A stretch of DNA of 64,000 bases, from contig OX485804.1 in assembly GCA_950295325.1 (NCBI GenBank), positions 46,996,001 to 47,060,000 of the forward strand, written 5' to 3'. The translations under genes and the position numbers were made by a program. This DNA is from Polytrichum commune. Lineage: Eukaryota; Streptophyta; Polytrichopsida; Polytrichales; Polytrichaceae. Shown here one piece after another: positions 37,422 through 49,400 of this stretch (positions within the stretch are counted from its first letter, which is position 1; every line of letters starts with the position of its first letter). The notes beneath the pieces were generated by a model, which saw nothing but the letters and a program-made list of their open reading frames with translations, searched no databases and was not told the DNA's origin.

Positions 37422-37607
37422 CAGAGCCCAACATTTTCCTTTTTAATTGCACCCATACCCAGACCATGCCCATTAGCAGTGACCTATGCCCACCCATGCC
37501 CACCCATGAACAATAATATTGCACCCATGCCCACCCAAAACCCATGGGCATGGGTGGGTATGGGCATGGGCATGGGCATTGGTATGGGCACCCAATGTAG
37601 GGCTCTG
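37422..37607. mobile_element. 186-bp hAT-like MITE with a perfect 8-bp target duplication
   Basis: The left end is CAGAGCCCAACATT and the right end, reverse-complemented, is CAGAGCCCTACATT. The perfect 8-base direct repeat CTAGACAG flanks both sides (37414-37421, 37608-37615), the duplication size of hAT transposons. The interior is built of CATGCCCACC-type units on the left and GGGCATGGG-type units on the right, so most of the element could fold on itself. It lies in an intron of the FAD/Rieske pseudogene. The intact duplication suggests a recent insertion. Confidence 0.85.
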
Positions 37608-38893
37608 CTAGACAGTCTCGAGTCTTTCTTCCAATTTAATCATCAGGTTGACATCAACAGGTTGGCCACTGCACTCCATCATTCGAGGGAATTAGCCGTT
37701 TTGACACCATCTTGATGTATTTCTAGTCCCATAAACCTTTTGGCTTACCAGACTTCAAAATCAATTTCATTGCAAAAAAGAAAGGACTTACGGAATAGAG
37801 CCTTTGGGAATCTTGAGTCCAATACAGTAAGTGTGTTGTGCTTGTTGACGAGCATGTACTGCAAGGTTGTGGTTGAGTGGGGAATTTGTTGCCATTACAA
37901 CTGCACCAGCAGTGACAGTTTTGCCGTCAATGGTTGTGACTTGGTTGCCTTCACATTTAAAAGCCGACGTTTGCTCAAATATCTGGCCACCTCGTTTTCC
38001 AGTTGCTCGCGCCAACCCATTGATGTACCTGCCATGAGATAAAAGATTGAACCAATTAATTCACAATACTTTTAGTCAACAGAGCTGGCACACATTTGCA
38101 TCAGTATAACATAATTATTTTTTTGTAATCACTCCACTTACATGAGGGGGTGAAATTCTGCAGCTCCCGGAAAAAGTATTGCAACACCAATCTTGCCATG
38201 TTTAGGGTCTTTCTTCAAGTCCACCATTTTCACATCAAATCCAAGTCTCTTGCACACCTCAAATTCCTGGTATATGATTCGGCTCAAGATCATGCACATG
38301 TGATAAATTTTCTTTACGGTAAAAGACTAGACAAATTCAATTGAGCAAACCTTTTGGTTGAGATTAAAAATTCAGACACAAGTGAATTCATACACTTAGA
38401 CCTGAGTCCAATGTATGAGAATGAAGTGGCGCTAAAGGTAGCACCACTTTCCCACCAAATCCTCTTGGTCTCAACTCAAAAAACGTAATTGAAGACGTGA
38501 TTATGAAACAATGACCCTGGCAACAATGTAGAAGGCAAAAAGTGTAGCAGTTTAAGTTAGCTTATTTAATGTGTCAAGCGCTGATTTTGATTCATCATGA
38601 GGGAATAGGTAGCCGTTCACTATTGAGAAATGGCACTCGATGTTTTCCTCCTTCACCACTTCCTCAACCCAATCAATAGACTTCCGGTAGCTATTGGCCA
38701 CCAGCTGCGCGATTTCAATACCATGATCTTTCTCAACCAAGTGGTAGAAATCATCATACCAGGGCATGAGATGTGCTGATGTCCTCCCTGTCTGACCCGC
38801 ACCTAAAAACAATGTGCAAAAACCAGTGGGCAACTTTTCTTCATATATTTTCCCATCATTATTTTCATAGTTAACTACACTTCCCCCTCAAAA

Positions 38894-39285
38894 GGGTGGC
38901 TTAAATACAAGGGCTTAACCCGGGTCCCAAGGAACTCTGAGATCACCTAAGGCCGAAATAGTACTTGGATGGGTGACCTTCCTAGCACTTGATTTCTGGT
39001 GCACCCTACCATCTATTATCCACCGAATCGTAGATATCCGGGTGAACCGGATAAATTTAACCATCCATATGTAAACTTAGAGGCTTGCCTTGGGGGAAGA
39101 TAGGTGCAGGCCAACTTGTCCGCACATGGTCGGTGTTAACCTTTGAAAGGAGGCAGTAGTGTTCAGGGCCCTCTAATTCTTGTGATGGTCGTTCTGGGAT
39201 TACAGTTAGACTTCGACGAACTCGAAGGTAAAGTAACACCATGATTCACACAGTTGGTGACATCGGGAGTCATCTTTGTTTTCTT
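38894..39285 (+). mobile_element. 5S-rRNA-derived retroelement, copy 1 (Cassandra-like LTR or SINE3-like)
   Basis: Bases 38894-39009 follow the plan of plant 5S rRNA: GGGTGGC start, GGGTCCCA..GGAACTC, TAGTACTTGGATGGGTGACC (box C region, matching except one base) and GTGCACCC end. Box A (AGATCACC) is degenerate. A non-ribosomal tail of about 275 bases follows, also present at 27749-28060. TACTTGG rather than TACTAGG is the form found in Cassandra retroelements, as far as I recall. It lies in intron 1 of the FAD/Rieske pseudogene, antisense to it. No clear LTR pair, primer-binding site or target duplication was found. Confidence 0.75.
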
Positions 39286-39663
39286 TCTTTCTTTCTCCCA
39301 CCTCAAACAATAACAAGTTCCATGTCCTCATGAAAATTAGAGACCAGCTTGGGAGTATTGGTGTTGTTTCCATGTACCTCGACATCGTGACTCAAGAACG
39401 ACAACCTTCTTCCCTTGCTTAACAAGATTGTATGCCACACTCAAGCCAGCAATGCCAGCTCCCACAATCACCACATCAGTGCTCATGTCCTGCTGCAATT
39501 TTGGGTACTCTACCCTCTGGTCATTCTGGTCCCAAACAGTGTGCCGCAGGCCAGGGATAGCTTGATTTTCTTGTTCCGCTACACCTTGTTGGGGAAGACC
39601 TGCCATGGAGCTCTGGACACAATAAATACTTTCTTGTTAAATGCCAAACCCAAATAAGCCCCA

Positions 39664-40228
39664 ATGCAAATCTTTGTGACCTCATATGTTGGGGACAAGA
39701 AAGAGTATCAAAAGCACAATGTGCATATTCGGCTCTTAAGATTGGGAACTCATGGCCATAGCCAGATCACCACAAGGTAGACCGATGTTAATCGAACACC
39801 CCCAAAATATGGACACCTATATTTTGAGTGGTGTGTGGTTAGGTGTAGATCTAAGAACGGATGCCAAAAGGTATATGCTTGGAAGAGATTGCATTACGTG
39901 CTCTAAATATGTTAACTATTTTACTCGATAGTCAACATAATTGGGGGTGACCTATATGACCATTTAATGAGCGCAAGAATCTCCACTTTGGTAATGAATA
40001 AGATATTCGTATGAGCTCCAACAGAGAGAAGGGTTTGAGCTCCAAGGTTGCCATGTTAAAACTGGGATTGGAGACACTTACAAGATGGTGTGTCTGATTG
40101 AAGGAGGAAGGCTTGATGGAATTTTGTGGGCCACCAAGATTTCGATCACCAACTCTGGCACAACTGTCGTGATCAATGGACCTCGGTTGAAGCGAGCCCT
40201 GATCCTCTACAACAAGCTGCCACAGTAA
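39664..40228 (+). CDS. Candidate small two-exon gene, product unknown
   Basis: A possible 104-residue protein: exon 39664-39776 starts with ATG after an in-frame stop and ends at AAG/GTAGAC. Exon 40027-40228 follows an acceptor in CAACAGAG, keeps phase and ends in TAA. The C-terminal part (EGFELQGCHVKTGIGDTYKM, later INGPRLKRALILYNKLPQ) has protein-like composition, but I do not recognise the family. The intron (39777-40026) holds a copy of the dispersed 210-bp repeat. The start codon is only 57 bases from that of the divergently transcribed FAD/Rieske pseudogene, so this could equally be a gene relic or a chance frame. Confidence 0.3.
39815..40025 (+). repeat. Dispersed ~210-bp repeat family, copy d
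   Basis: Best-preserved plus-strand copy: TATTTTGAGTGGTGTGTGGT, GTGTAGATCTAAGAACGGAT, AACATAATTGGGGGTGACCT, AATGAATAAGATATTCGTAT and the end GAGCTCC. Related sequences lie at about 6380, 10645, 28610, 29322, 30030 and 36975. No inverted termini or coding part were seen. Confidence 0.6.
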
Positions 40229-42006
40229 ACATCACACACATGTCACCAAGTACAGGGATTACCCACTGGGGATTGATGCATGTTGTATTTTGAAATGCAT
40301 AGTAGGTCAGGGATTTATTCTTCACGATTTGAACAAAGTTTTTAAGAGGGTTTTGAAAACAAGGGATTACGTGATGCACAGCTGAGAACTGAGTTGATCA
40401 ATGCTGCACACACAACACAAAATGGATAAAACAATTGCACCATCTATGCAAAATGTTGCAAAAATATCGAATACAAACCTCTACAAGCTGACCATACTCT
40501 AACAACATAGCAACTGGGGTTCCAGATCAGTCACTGCACAAAAATCACCACCACACAACACAATACGTACAGATACATACAGTTTTCTATAGCAAGACAC
40601 TCCCCATAACACAGTCAAACAAATCATACAGTTCCACAAACTCCCTTGAAATTTCTCACACCCATCCACTTCACAGAACATGAAAATTATGTCTGAAAAT
40701 TATGAAGGAACTCAAGCTGGTCATACCCAAACTACAGCGCCATTGTAGTTCCAAACCATCAAGAACTGCTAAAACCTCACCACCACTTACGTTGAAATCA
40801 CCCCGCATGCATCACCACACAACACATGCAGGAAAGAAACTCTTACACGCCACCCTAAACATCCCTAAAAACAGAACATGACAAGCATGACATGCCTTCT
40901 GCTGGTGCCGATGGAGAGCTGATCCGGAACCAAGTCCGAGATGTTGAAGAAGTAGCTGAGACGAAGCTTTCGAAATTGACCTAGGGGAAGAATTTGTAAC
41001 TACAAATGTCCAGTGATTTCAAAGTAAGCTTATGGGAAGTCGGTGTTACAGCCGGAGGAGGCTGGCTAGGGTGGCCATTACTTAACTCCATCGCAGTTGA
41101 AACGGATCTGGTATCTATGTATTCAGCCTTTCAATTAATCTCATGCCATGTGGCCACAATCCACCATTTGGGGACAATGCCATGCTTATTAATTTCCCTC
41201 TAATTCCGTATTCCTGTTCAGAGTGCATTTGCGCCATGTGGTGGTGAGGTTGCAGTTGGTGAACTTAGGTGGCGCCCTAGGCCTGCATGCATGCACAGCC
41301 TGGCCAATGAGGCGCCAAGACTTGTCCTCCTTAATCCTCATGACAATGTGGTTTATTAAACCGGTTATCAACACAGATAGTGGTATGGGTGAATAGTCTT
41401 ATTAAGCATGTGAAGAACAGTCTAGCTTCAAGAATAGATCCAAAAATCAAGGTTCTTGAATACAGGAATACAGGAACAAAGTGGCAAACTCTCTGATTAG
41501 TTATCGACTCGACACGACACGACATTGTTACCTATCTTCAGACAATGTCTTCTCTGATCCAAGATTCAATTTAACGACCTTTGCAAGAAGAATCTCACCC
41601 TGTGCACACTCTCCAAGATGCTCACCTATACTAGAGAGAATATACACCACACCACTTGTTATGGTAACCAAACTGCCCTCTCAACTGTGTCTTTTTTAAC
41701 CGAAAGCTTGTGGGGTGTACTCCGGGTAATGAAATTTCCTTCACATCCATTGACGATTGATTTCACCCCCCATTAAGGTGTTTTTAACATTTAGTACCAA
41801 CACAGGAAATTTACAAGAGTTCATGGCCCAATACCCTTAAAATTCAGGATACTAATATCGCAATTTATAGAAAAACAGTAATTACAAAATCAAGCCAGAA
41901 TGAAATGAGCCAAGCTAATCACATTACCTCTGATTCTAATGACATCATAGCTATCTTACAAGTCTCGTAAACTAATATTGAGCATAAAGGCAAGGTGATA
42001 TGTCGC
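40229..42006. other. Intergenic DNA between the FAD/Rieske locus and the carboxypeptidase gene
   Basis: No gene recognised. Open frames such as 40499-40681 (-) and 41006-41203 (+) have no family motif. The right end is presumably the 3' UTR of the minus-strand carboxypeptidase gene. Confidence 0.4.
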
Positions 42007-45000
42007 TTATGTTGAACTGGTCTTGTCAGCAGCCTCCTTCATAGTAATTTTTTTGATAATTGATGGATCAGCAACCTTGCCACCAAGAGATTTCCCTCGA
42101 GTCCAGCGGAAAAGCATCTCAAGTGAGTTCTTAGGTTGATCCATTGGCACCATATGACCCGCATTGTGTACCTGCAGACAAGGCCAGACAAAGGTCAAGA
42201 TGTGGGGGGAAAAATATCTGAAATAACTGAAAGGATAATAGGTAATCTCCATGATTGTGCACTCGGGATTCAGGAGTCCAGAAGTTGATGAGAAAAGTCC
42301 CATCAACTTATGGGTGCCATGGCGATATTCAGAAGAAAAATAGCATGAAACAAAATTATTGGCAAGGGAGGAGAATTTTCTTTAAAAAACCCTGAAGTGA
42401 TTACTTTTTAGAAAGTATCATACTCAGAAGGGTCGCAAATTCTAAACATAAGATCCTTGAAATCAAATGGAAAGTGCAAAAAACTTTTCATCAACATGCT
42501 CCAGGCTCAAGTCAAGGAACTTCAAGCTTCCGTGTGCAGTTCTCAAGTAGAGAGCAAGTTCATTTTGAAGTTACATCCAAGGCTGATGCCTGTGTAACTC
42601 AATTGAGAAATGTACCTTGAGAAATTGAAGAGGTCCATAGCCAGTTACAAGACCAGCTTCTTCGCCATCAACTTCAAAGTGTTCCCAATCTGCTTTAGCA
42701 TATTCAACCTGGCCTGACCAATCCATTGCTGTTACCCACCTTGAGTTACCTGCAGTGGGGCAAATGTGGATAACATTGAGCTTCTAGCACACCAATAGAC
42801 GTAGGAACTCATCCAATATGCATATTTCATATAATGTCTACATCAACGTCTGCTTGTACTCCATTGCAAGAAAATTACTCAAACCTAGGCATAATCAAGG
42901 TACAAAGAACTGTAGAAAGAACTGCCACATTACTGAATTTCATCTCCATAGTCATGGAACTTACCCAACCAATTGCAGATAAGATCATACTCTCCAGCAT
43001 ATACTAGAAGCTCAATACCATCCTCCAAAAGTTTAGGAATTCCCTTCTCAAGATTTTTCATCCAATCAACAATCATCGCTTCGTACACCAGTGGACTGCA
43101 TGATACAAACTTGCGATTTCCCACACCCAACGCTTCTCGTACTGTTGCGTTATTCAAGTATGAATCCAAGTTTGAAAAATCATAGCATAGTTCACCATGG
43201 CATTCCTTTCTCACATCATAGTACTGTACAGACAACACAGCTGTTATTTCCTTTGGGATCACCAAATATACTTGATATCATTGGCTATCATTGAACAAAG
43301 AGAAACTAATATTTCCATTAAATAATTGATGTTCCACAATTACAAACACATTAAAAGCTCTAGGATTATCAAGATAAATGATAAACATCACTGCATGATT
43401 GTAAGTGAAAGGTTTCATGGCTAAGAGCCTTCTGGAGTTACACTTACATTGATGTTTCCAGCAATTGTCAAAATGGAGTTGAAAATGCTCTGACAGACCA
43501 AGTACGCTGCAATACATGTGACTGTTCCTTTTGGACCTGTAAAACAGAAAGTTAAATCCTGGCATGACACAATGAGAGCCCATGACGAAAACTGCTCAGA
43601 TGGTCACAATTGACTGCAGTGATGATTAGGAACAATAGCATTAACAAGAATTTTAAGGTTGGTTTCTTAAATTAATGAAGTAAAACTACGTACTGGGAGC
43701 TTACCACAAAGTTCAATGGATTTTAGGCAAGCTGGAAATAGCCTGCTCAACCGTTGGTGATCCAATTCAGTGATCAGATTCATGTCAAGGGCATAGTCAG
43801 CATATGCCTCATACTGCAGATCTGGTTGTGTAAGGCCATTGCCAATTGCAAATCCCTGTATAAAGATCAGCAGGAGTTGTTCAATAGCCAGAAATGAAAA
43901 GAGACAGTCAGACACTTCCAAAGAGATATTGTCGAGTGCAAGCTACTCAATCACGCATTGAAGCCTTGCTACAACAACATCACACTGCATACATAGGATA
44001 TAAAGACTCCTAAACGTTTTCCAGAAAAGAAAAAAGTCTAAAATTATGTACCTTCAAATTGATGGGAACACCCTCCTTGTTCTTCTGAGCCTTATGTAAT
44101 CGCCCAGTGACTGCCGGGACGTAGTGGCCTGCATAGGACTCACCAGTGACAAAGAATTTGTTCTTGGCATACTCGGGATGTGCTTTGAAAAATGCCTACA
44201 ATACAACATTCATAGTTTGAGAACGTTAGTACAAAGAGAAAAAACTGGGCTTAATATCAGCCAATAAAAAGGGCAGTCCACCAACAAAATGAGAGTTCCA
44301 TGTAGTCCCCAGATCACTTATCTTGATACAAATTATCAGGTAGAGAAAATGTATAGTTCACAGAAAGACATACCTGAAAGAAGTCATACATGTCTTCACT
44401 CACTCCCTCCTCATCATGGCGAATATCTCTAATATCAGTGCTGTAGCTGAAGCCTGTTCCCACAGGTTGGTCTACAAAAATGATGTTCGAGACCTGTAGA
44501 TCATTTCCAATAAGATGGTTCATGAATATATGCCTCCAGAACATACTATTGAAAACATCTGAAGCTAAATACATCCATCTGAATTGAATTAGAGCATCAT
44601 TCTCTATACAAGACACCTTGATATCTCCCTTCACATCTTCAAGGCTGGATGATGTACCTTATCCCATCCAAAGTCATTCCAGACAAGAGTAAGGTTGTCA
44701 GTAATCTTGAATGGGCCATTTTCATAAAACAATGCAAGTTCACTTGCACAACCAGGACCACCGGTCATCCACAGTACTAAAGGATCTTCAGTTTTGCTCC
44801 CTCGTGACTCGAAGAAGAAATAGAACATGCTGAAAATATCACCACAATCATGTAACATATTAGCAAACTTGGTATTAGCAAACTTGGGACCAAACTAAAC
44901 GGACACTATCCTTGCCTTAATTTCGTAATGCCCTTTCTACAAAAGAATTTGATCCATAAGCAGTTGTGAAACATTTTCAAATGAGTCGTCACAAATAATT

Positions 45001-46432
45001 CATATCCACCGAGCCCTACTTCGAGCTCCCGTGCTTAAACAGAAGGCGGTACATGATGACTTGACCACAGACACCATGAAATATTGATGCATTTAGAAGG
45101 TCCTGTCATCTTCTTGCAACAGTAAACAATGTGCATTGTTACACAGACAAGGAGTGGTTTCAAAAAAGCATCAATGAAACAGGACACAAACCTAAAGGGA
45201 ACTAATTGAGGTATATAGTGCACTAAATGGTCAACAGAATCTTAGCCAGTCTCCCAGTAACAAGAACCACTACAAAGTACCCAATCACAGCAACTTTCCA
45301 CACAATGATTTCCTCAACGTATATATATTGATATACATCTTCAAGTAATTGATCCATACGCCATCTACCTCATTTAGGTTAAAATAATACATTAGATTCC
45401 ACTAAATAAATCCACCTTAGAACGCAAAGGCTCTTGCTCAGAAGGCCAAAATCCTCAAACCACCGCTTCAAGGCACGGAATCTTCACGCGTTACAATCTG
45501 CATCTAAGATATGATTCTTCCATCATTTTTTTGTTGATGCAGCTAAACATTTACTACTATGAAGAGGATGTTGTCTCTGAAGCATCCAATCACATCAACA
45601 AATGAACTGCAGTGACGAAGGAAGAAACATAGGCAGAATGGATACTCTGGTCCAATCGAGCCACTCAATGTCCCTCGTTAGTCACATGTGCCCGTGCAAT
45701 GGCCAAATGATTACACATAGGGCTTCAGGATAGAGATATGAACAAACAAAAAGACAATTCAAACCAGATACAAAGAGAACGAGACAACAGAATTCCATCA
45801 ATATTCTTGTTGATGCAGCTAAATGTTGCTACAGTGAAGTGGATGTTATTATTGAGCATCTAAGCAGATCCAAAAATGACGTACAGAGACGAAAGAGGAA
45901 ACAATAACGAAATGGATATTCTGCGTTGAATCGAGCCACTAAATTTCCCTAGTTATTCGTATGTGCCCGAGTAATGGCCAAATGCTTCCACATAGGGCCA
46001 CAGAATAGACATATGATCAAACAGAACATATTTTCGAAGTTCAAACCAAATACAAAGAGAATGAGACAGACAACGGGCGAAGAAATGCGTTCCAAAAAAT
46101 CCGCTCATGAACAAGAAAACGCGAACTTACTTCGCAGCATGCGTCCTATCAAGCTTGAAGTAGCCCGCGTACTGTCCAAGCTCCTCGTCGCTGATCCCCG
46201 CATCACCTTCGACCTCTAACCTAATTCTCCTCTCTTGGAGTCTCGGTCCATCGACTACAGCGCCAGACTCTTCCGAAGCTCCGGGTAGGAGGTTCAATGC
46301 TCGTATAAGACGCTCAGCTTGGCCTTGAGGGAAACGTTGGCTAGTCAACAGGTCAGGCTGCAATCGGCAGTGAACTGCGATACAGAGGAGTGCCAAAAGG
46401 CACAATCTCAAACTACCAGGTAAGTATCCCAT
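42007..46432 (-). CDS. Serine carboxypeptidase-like protein (peptidase family S10)
   Basis: Secreted or vacuolar hydrolase removing C-terminal residues from peptides. It resembles the plant SCPL47-49 clade. Nine exons (minus order), all in phase: 46131-46432, 44658-44829, 44374-44493, 44052-44195, 43705-43855, 43448-43536, 42965-43223, 42616-42749, 42007-42171, giving 511 residues. The N-terminus is a signal peptide (LRLCLLALLCIAVHC) followed by a propeptide. The oxyanion segment LWMTGGPGCASELALFYENG is present. Catalytic triad: Ser218 in GESYAGHY, Asp406 in VYAGEYDLICNW, His463 in HNAGHMVPMDQP. DQPVGTGFSYS is also typical of the family. The start is the first in-frame ATG, giving a good signal peptide. 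No lesion was found. Confidence 0.95.
45528..46083 (-). repeat. Direct ~275-bp duplication in intron 1 of the carboxypeptidase gene
   Basis: About 45528-45800 and 45803-46083 share TTGTTGATGCAGCTAAA, GAGCATC or GAAGCATC, ATCGAGCCACT.AA, TGTGCCCG.G.AATGGCCAAA and CAAA.ACAAAGAGAA.GAGAC. They are imperfect copies in head-to-tail arrangement within the intron from 44830 to 46130. Confidence 0.75.
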
Positions 46433-49400
46433 ACTTGCAAGCTGCGAAGCCCTAAATCACTTATGCATGTGTGTGTGTAAGTGTATTCTTATCTTAGCTA
46501 AGTTACAAACATCCTCCAGATCAAGATACTGCTGCTGCCAAGTGCTCCGAATGCCCTGTGTGTTGTTGAATGCCCTGTTCACCCGAACCGTGTGCTCAAA
46601 TGTGTGAGGAAATGTGTGAGGAATTCCAATTGCAGAATGGCGAGGCAATTTGTAGCAAATTGCACGAGTCGATTTGCGACGGTGATCCCGGTGGACGGGT
46701 GGCACTCGATTCGTGAAGTTGCGTGCTGATGAGGGTAAGCAACCATCATCGACGCATGTAGTCGTGAGCTTAATACGAAAGAAGGACGTTGAGCGACTGA
46801 TGAGCGCGGGCCGGGTCGAGGAAATAAAGGGCCGGGTCCGTTCGCTGGGTGTGACGTGGCGTCATCTTGGCCCTTCGATCTTCCCCTCCATCTGGGGAAG
46901 CACTTCACTCTATAACTTCTAGACGCTTTTTACCATGTTTAAGGTAGAAATACCTAAAGTGGTGAATGACCACTAGTGGTGCACTAGACTAAGGGTATAA
47001 TGGTTTTTGTGCGGACTCAAAATGGCTAATTGGAAAAGTAGTGGCCCGAAAAGAATATATTGCTAGATGGCACGTAATGATTGACCAAATAAGTGTTGTT
47101 TCGCATCACTTGCGATCACTTTTTGGGTGCCATCAAATTAACCGTTTTGGGTGTCTTTGTATGGGGAGTATAAAATCTTGATGTTTAGATTAGAGAGACT
47201 CTATTGTACAAGTAGGGGGTTTGACTAACTTGCCTCTTTGAAAAAATGTAACTAATTATTTACAATGAATAAAATTACAAAATAACTTGCATTCCTCATC
47301 ATTTCCTCTTCTCCATCTCTAAAAAATATTGCATAAAATTTCAAGCCACTCATTCTAACCAAATCAACTTATTTTCACTACTTCATGTATTTCTACCTTA
47401 TACTACCTAATTGCGTATTCTCTCTTCATATTGCATGATATGAAATCTTTGTCAAACCCTTGCCGAGTTAGTCAGTTTGTTTGTTGGCTATGTCCCATAT
47501 CATGGGATGAAGGCATTGTGGAGATTGCCTTTGAATGGTAATAAGACCCGTGTAATGCATGTCATTTTAGGACAAAAGCCTCTTGTGGCAAATTTGCCTT
47601 CCCTAGTTTGTTTGTTTGGTTGGTTTGGTTTGCTCATATGTCAAGAAGATTAACCTTGCAAGGCAACAAACTATCGCATCTACCTAAAATCACATCACAA
47701 CCTATATTTACATTGTGTAATCCCAATTTTTCATATGTTCTCAAAGGTCCAATTCAATTTTAACAACCATTTAGGGGTTAACCCTAAAAGGCTTCAAGGT
47801 ATCATTGCATAGTCTAAGTTATGTGACAGTTTGCAAACCCCACCCCCACTCATAAGTATTGAGCTCAATTTTCCACTTTAAATGATAATTAACATAACAT
47901 ATTATACAGAGGAAGAAAAAAAATCTAATGACATGTGACAATGATGATCAAATATGTATTGAAGAAGAAGAAAATTAATTAATTATATATAGAGAGAGAG
48001 TACATGTTTATAAGTTGATTGCATGAGTCTAGATCTCTCTATATTTCCTTCACATCCATGTATTGGTCCATTTGGAAGGATGTATTGATGATTTGTTCAT
48101 TTCAAATGAGGTCAACTTTGACATCATCAACTTAAAATAATTGAAAGTAACCTTAAATACCTTTTTATGACATCTTGAGTCCCACAAGGGGCTTCTCAAG
48201 GGATCTTAAAGGCTAAAGACCTATATATTTTTATATTGGCGAGATGTGGATTTCTGTGATACCCCCAACAAGTATTGTAATATATTCTTACTTGGTCTAA
48301 AATCTCAAGGTTGTGTGAAACACACGCAAACCTCGGTCAAGGAGATCCCATGATTATATCCGACAAACGATGATTATATGTATTTGGTATGTATTCACTC
48401 TAGGTCACTTATGTGAGTCCAAGTCCCCTTATACTACATTTTGAGAAACGCACCAAGATTATAGAAGGTAGAGCACTAGATTGTATATGCTTGTGCAATC
48501 TCATTTCTAGTCCTATTAACTTCCAATAAGAATTAGGATTTGTGCCACTCATGGAAGGGGTCCATGAGGTTTATGGTTTGATTCATCCCAACTTAGTCTC
48601 ATTAGATTTTGTTGAGATCTAGGAAAGTAATTTCAAAATCAAAACTACACAACTTCTTCTTAATTACTGAGGGTGGTACTAATTCCCAAAGCACGCACTA
48701 TTTAGTCAAAACTCAAAGCAACTAAGGGTTTAAATTTGTACTAAGTGACACTAAATTCATGAATACATGCTCATTTACCACAACTTTCATGAAAATTAGT
48801 GTGTGCTCTATGGTGATTGTAAAGTAATAAAAAAATATCTTTATTTGGAAATACATGCTTGTTAATGACAGCGTCGAGTGCCAATACTTTTAATGAATAA
48901 TGCCAAGTGTTGGCACTTTCAATGAATAATGTTGGAATGAACAATAGTTCCTAGATCTTTTGGTGACACTAATTTCATAGTGTGAAGAAGTTTGGTATCA
49001 CCTTCACCAATTTCCCACACTCACTATTAGCCCCCCCCCCCCTCCTTCTTCCTTCACTATTTGGAGTAATCAATGTACTAAGAAGTGGAATATGTTATGT
49101 ATAAGAGGATCCCGACATTCCCACCCTCACCTTACTTGGGTGGCACGAATCCTTGGCCAATATACCATCACACATATGTACTCGCAAAGGTTGCTTGGAT
49201 AACCTAGATGACGTGGTGGTTTTTTTGTGAAGCCGAATTGGTATTAGTGCTTATCCTAATCGATCTTACTAAGTACATAAGCATGTAGGTACATATGTAT
49301 AGAACATCTTGCAACGTGAACCCCATTGAGTTAACCCCTACGCTTAACTTTCTAAGCCTATGAAAGGTTGCTTTGAGTGCATTTGACTCGATGTTAGTTG

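Larger units (their letters stand above)
33785..39606 (-). pseudogene. FAD-dependent oxidoreductase with C-terminal Rieske domain, degenerate
   Basis: Family: glycine/D-amino-acid-oxidase-type FAD enzymes fused to a Rieske [2Fe-2S] domain; substrate unknown. Nine exons (minus order): 39378-39606, 38561-38802, 38142-38266, 37792-38028, 36636-36844, 36455-36536, 35755-35924, 35004-35202, 33785-33930, about 545 residues. Seen: dinucleotide motif VGAGIAG at about residues 48-54, GQTGRTSAHLMPWYDDF, TGDSGQGMTGSTIAG, and Rieske boxes CPH and CPCH. Three lesions: the base after exon 2 is CTAAC where GTAAC is expected (38560); one extra base in exon 5 in the AAAGG run (36680-36682) shifts frame between EKWAKA and WTIAGEVVYKW; an in-frame TGA lies in exon 8 (35158-35160). 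Removing the extra base would restore phase at the next junction, so the exon models are sound. Assembly error could explain one lesion, hardly three. Confidence 0.8.

Noticed and set aside
38894-39009. Functional 5S rRNA gene
   Set aside because: Box A and the 5' third are badly degenerate, there is no T-run terminator at the end, and the sequence continues into a repeated non-ribosomal tail.
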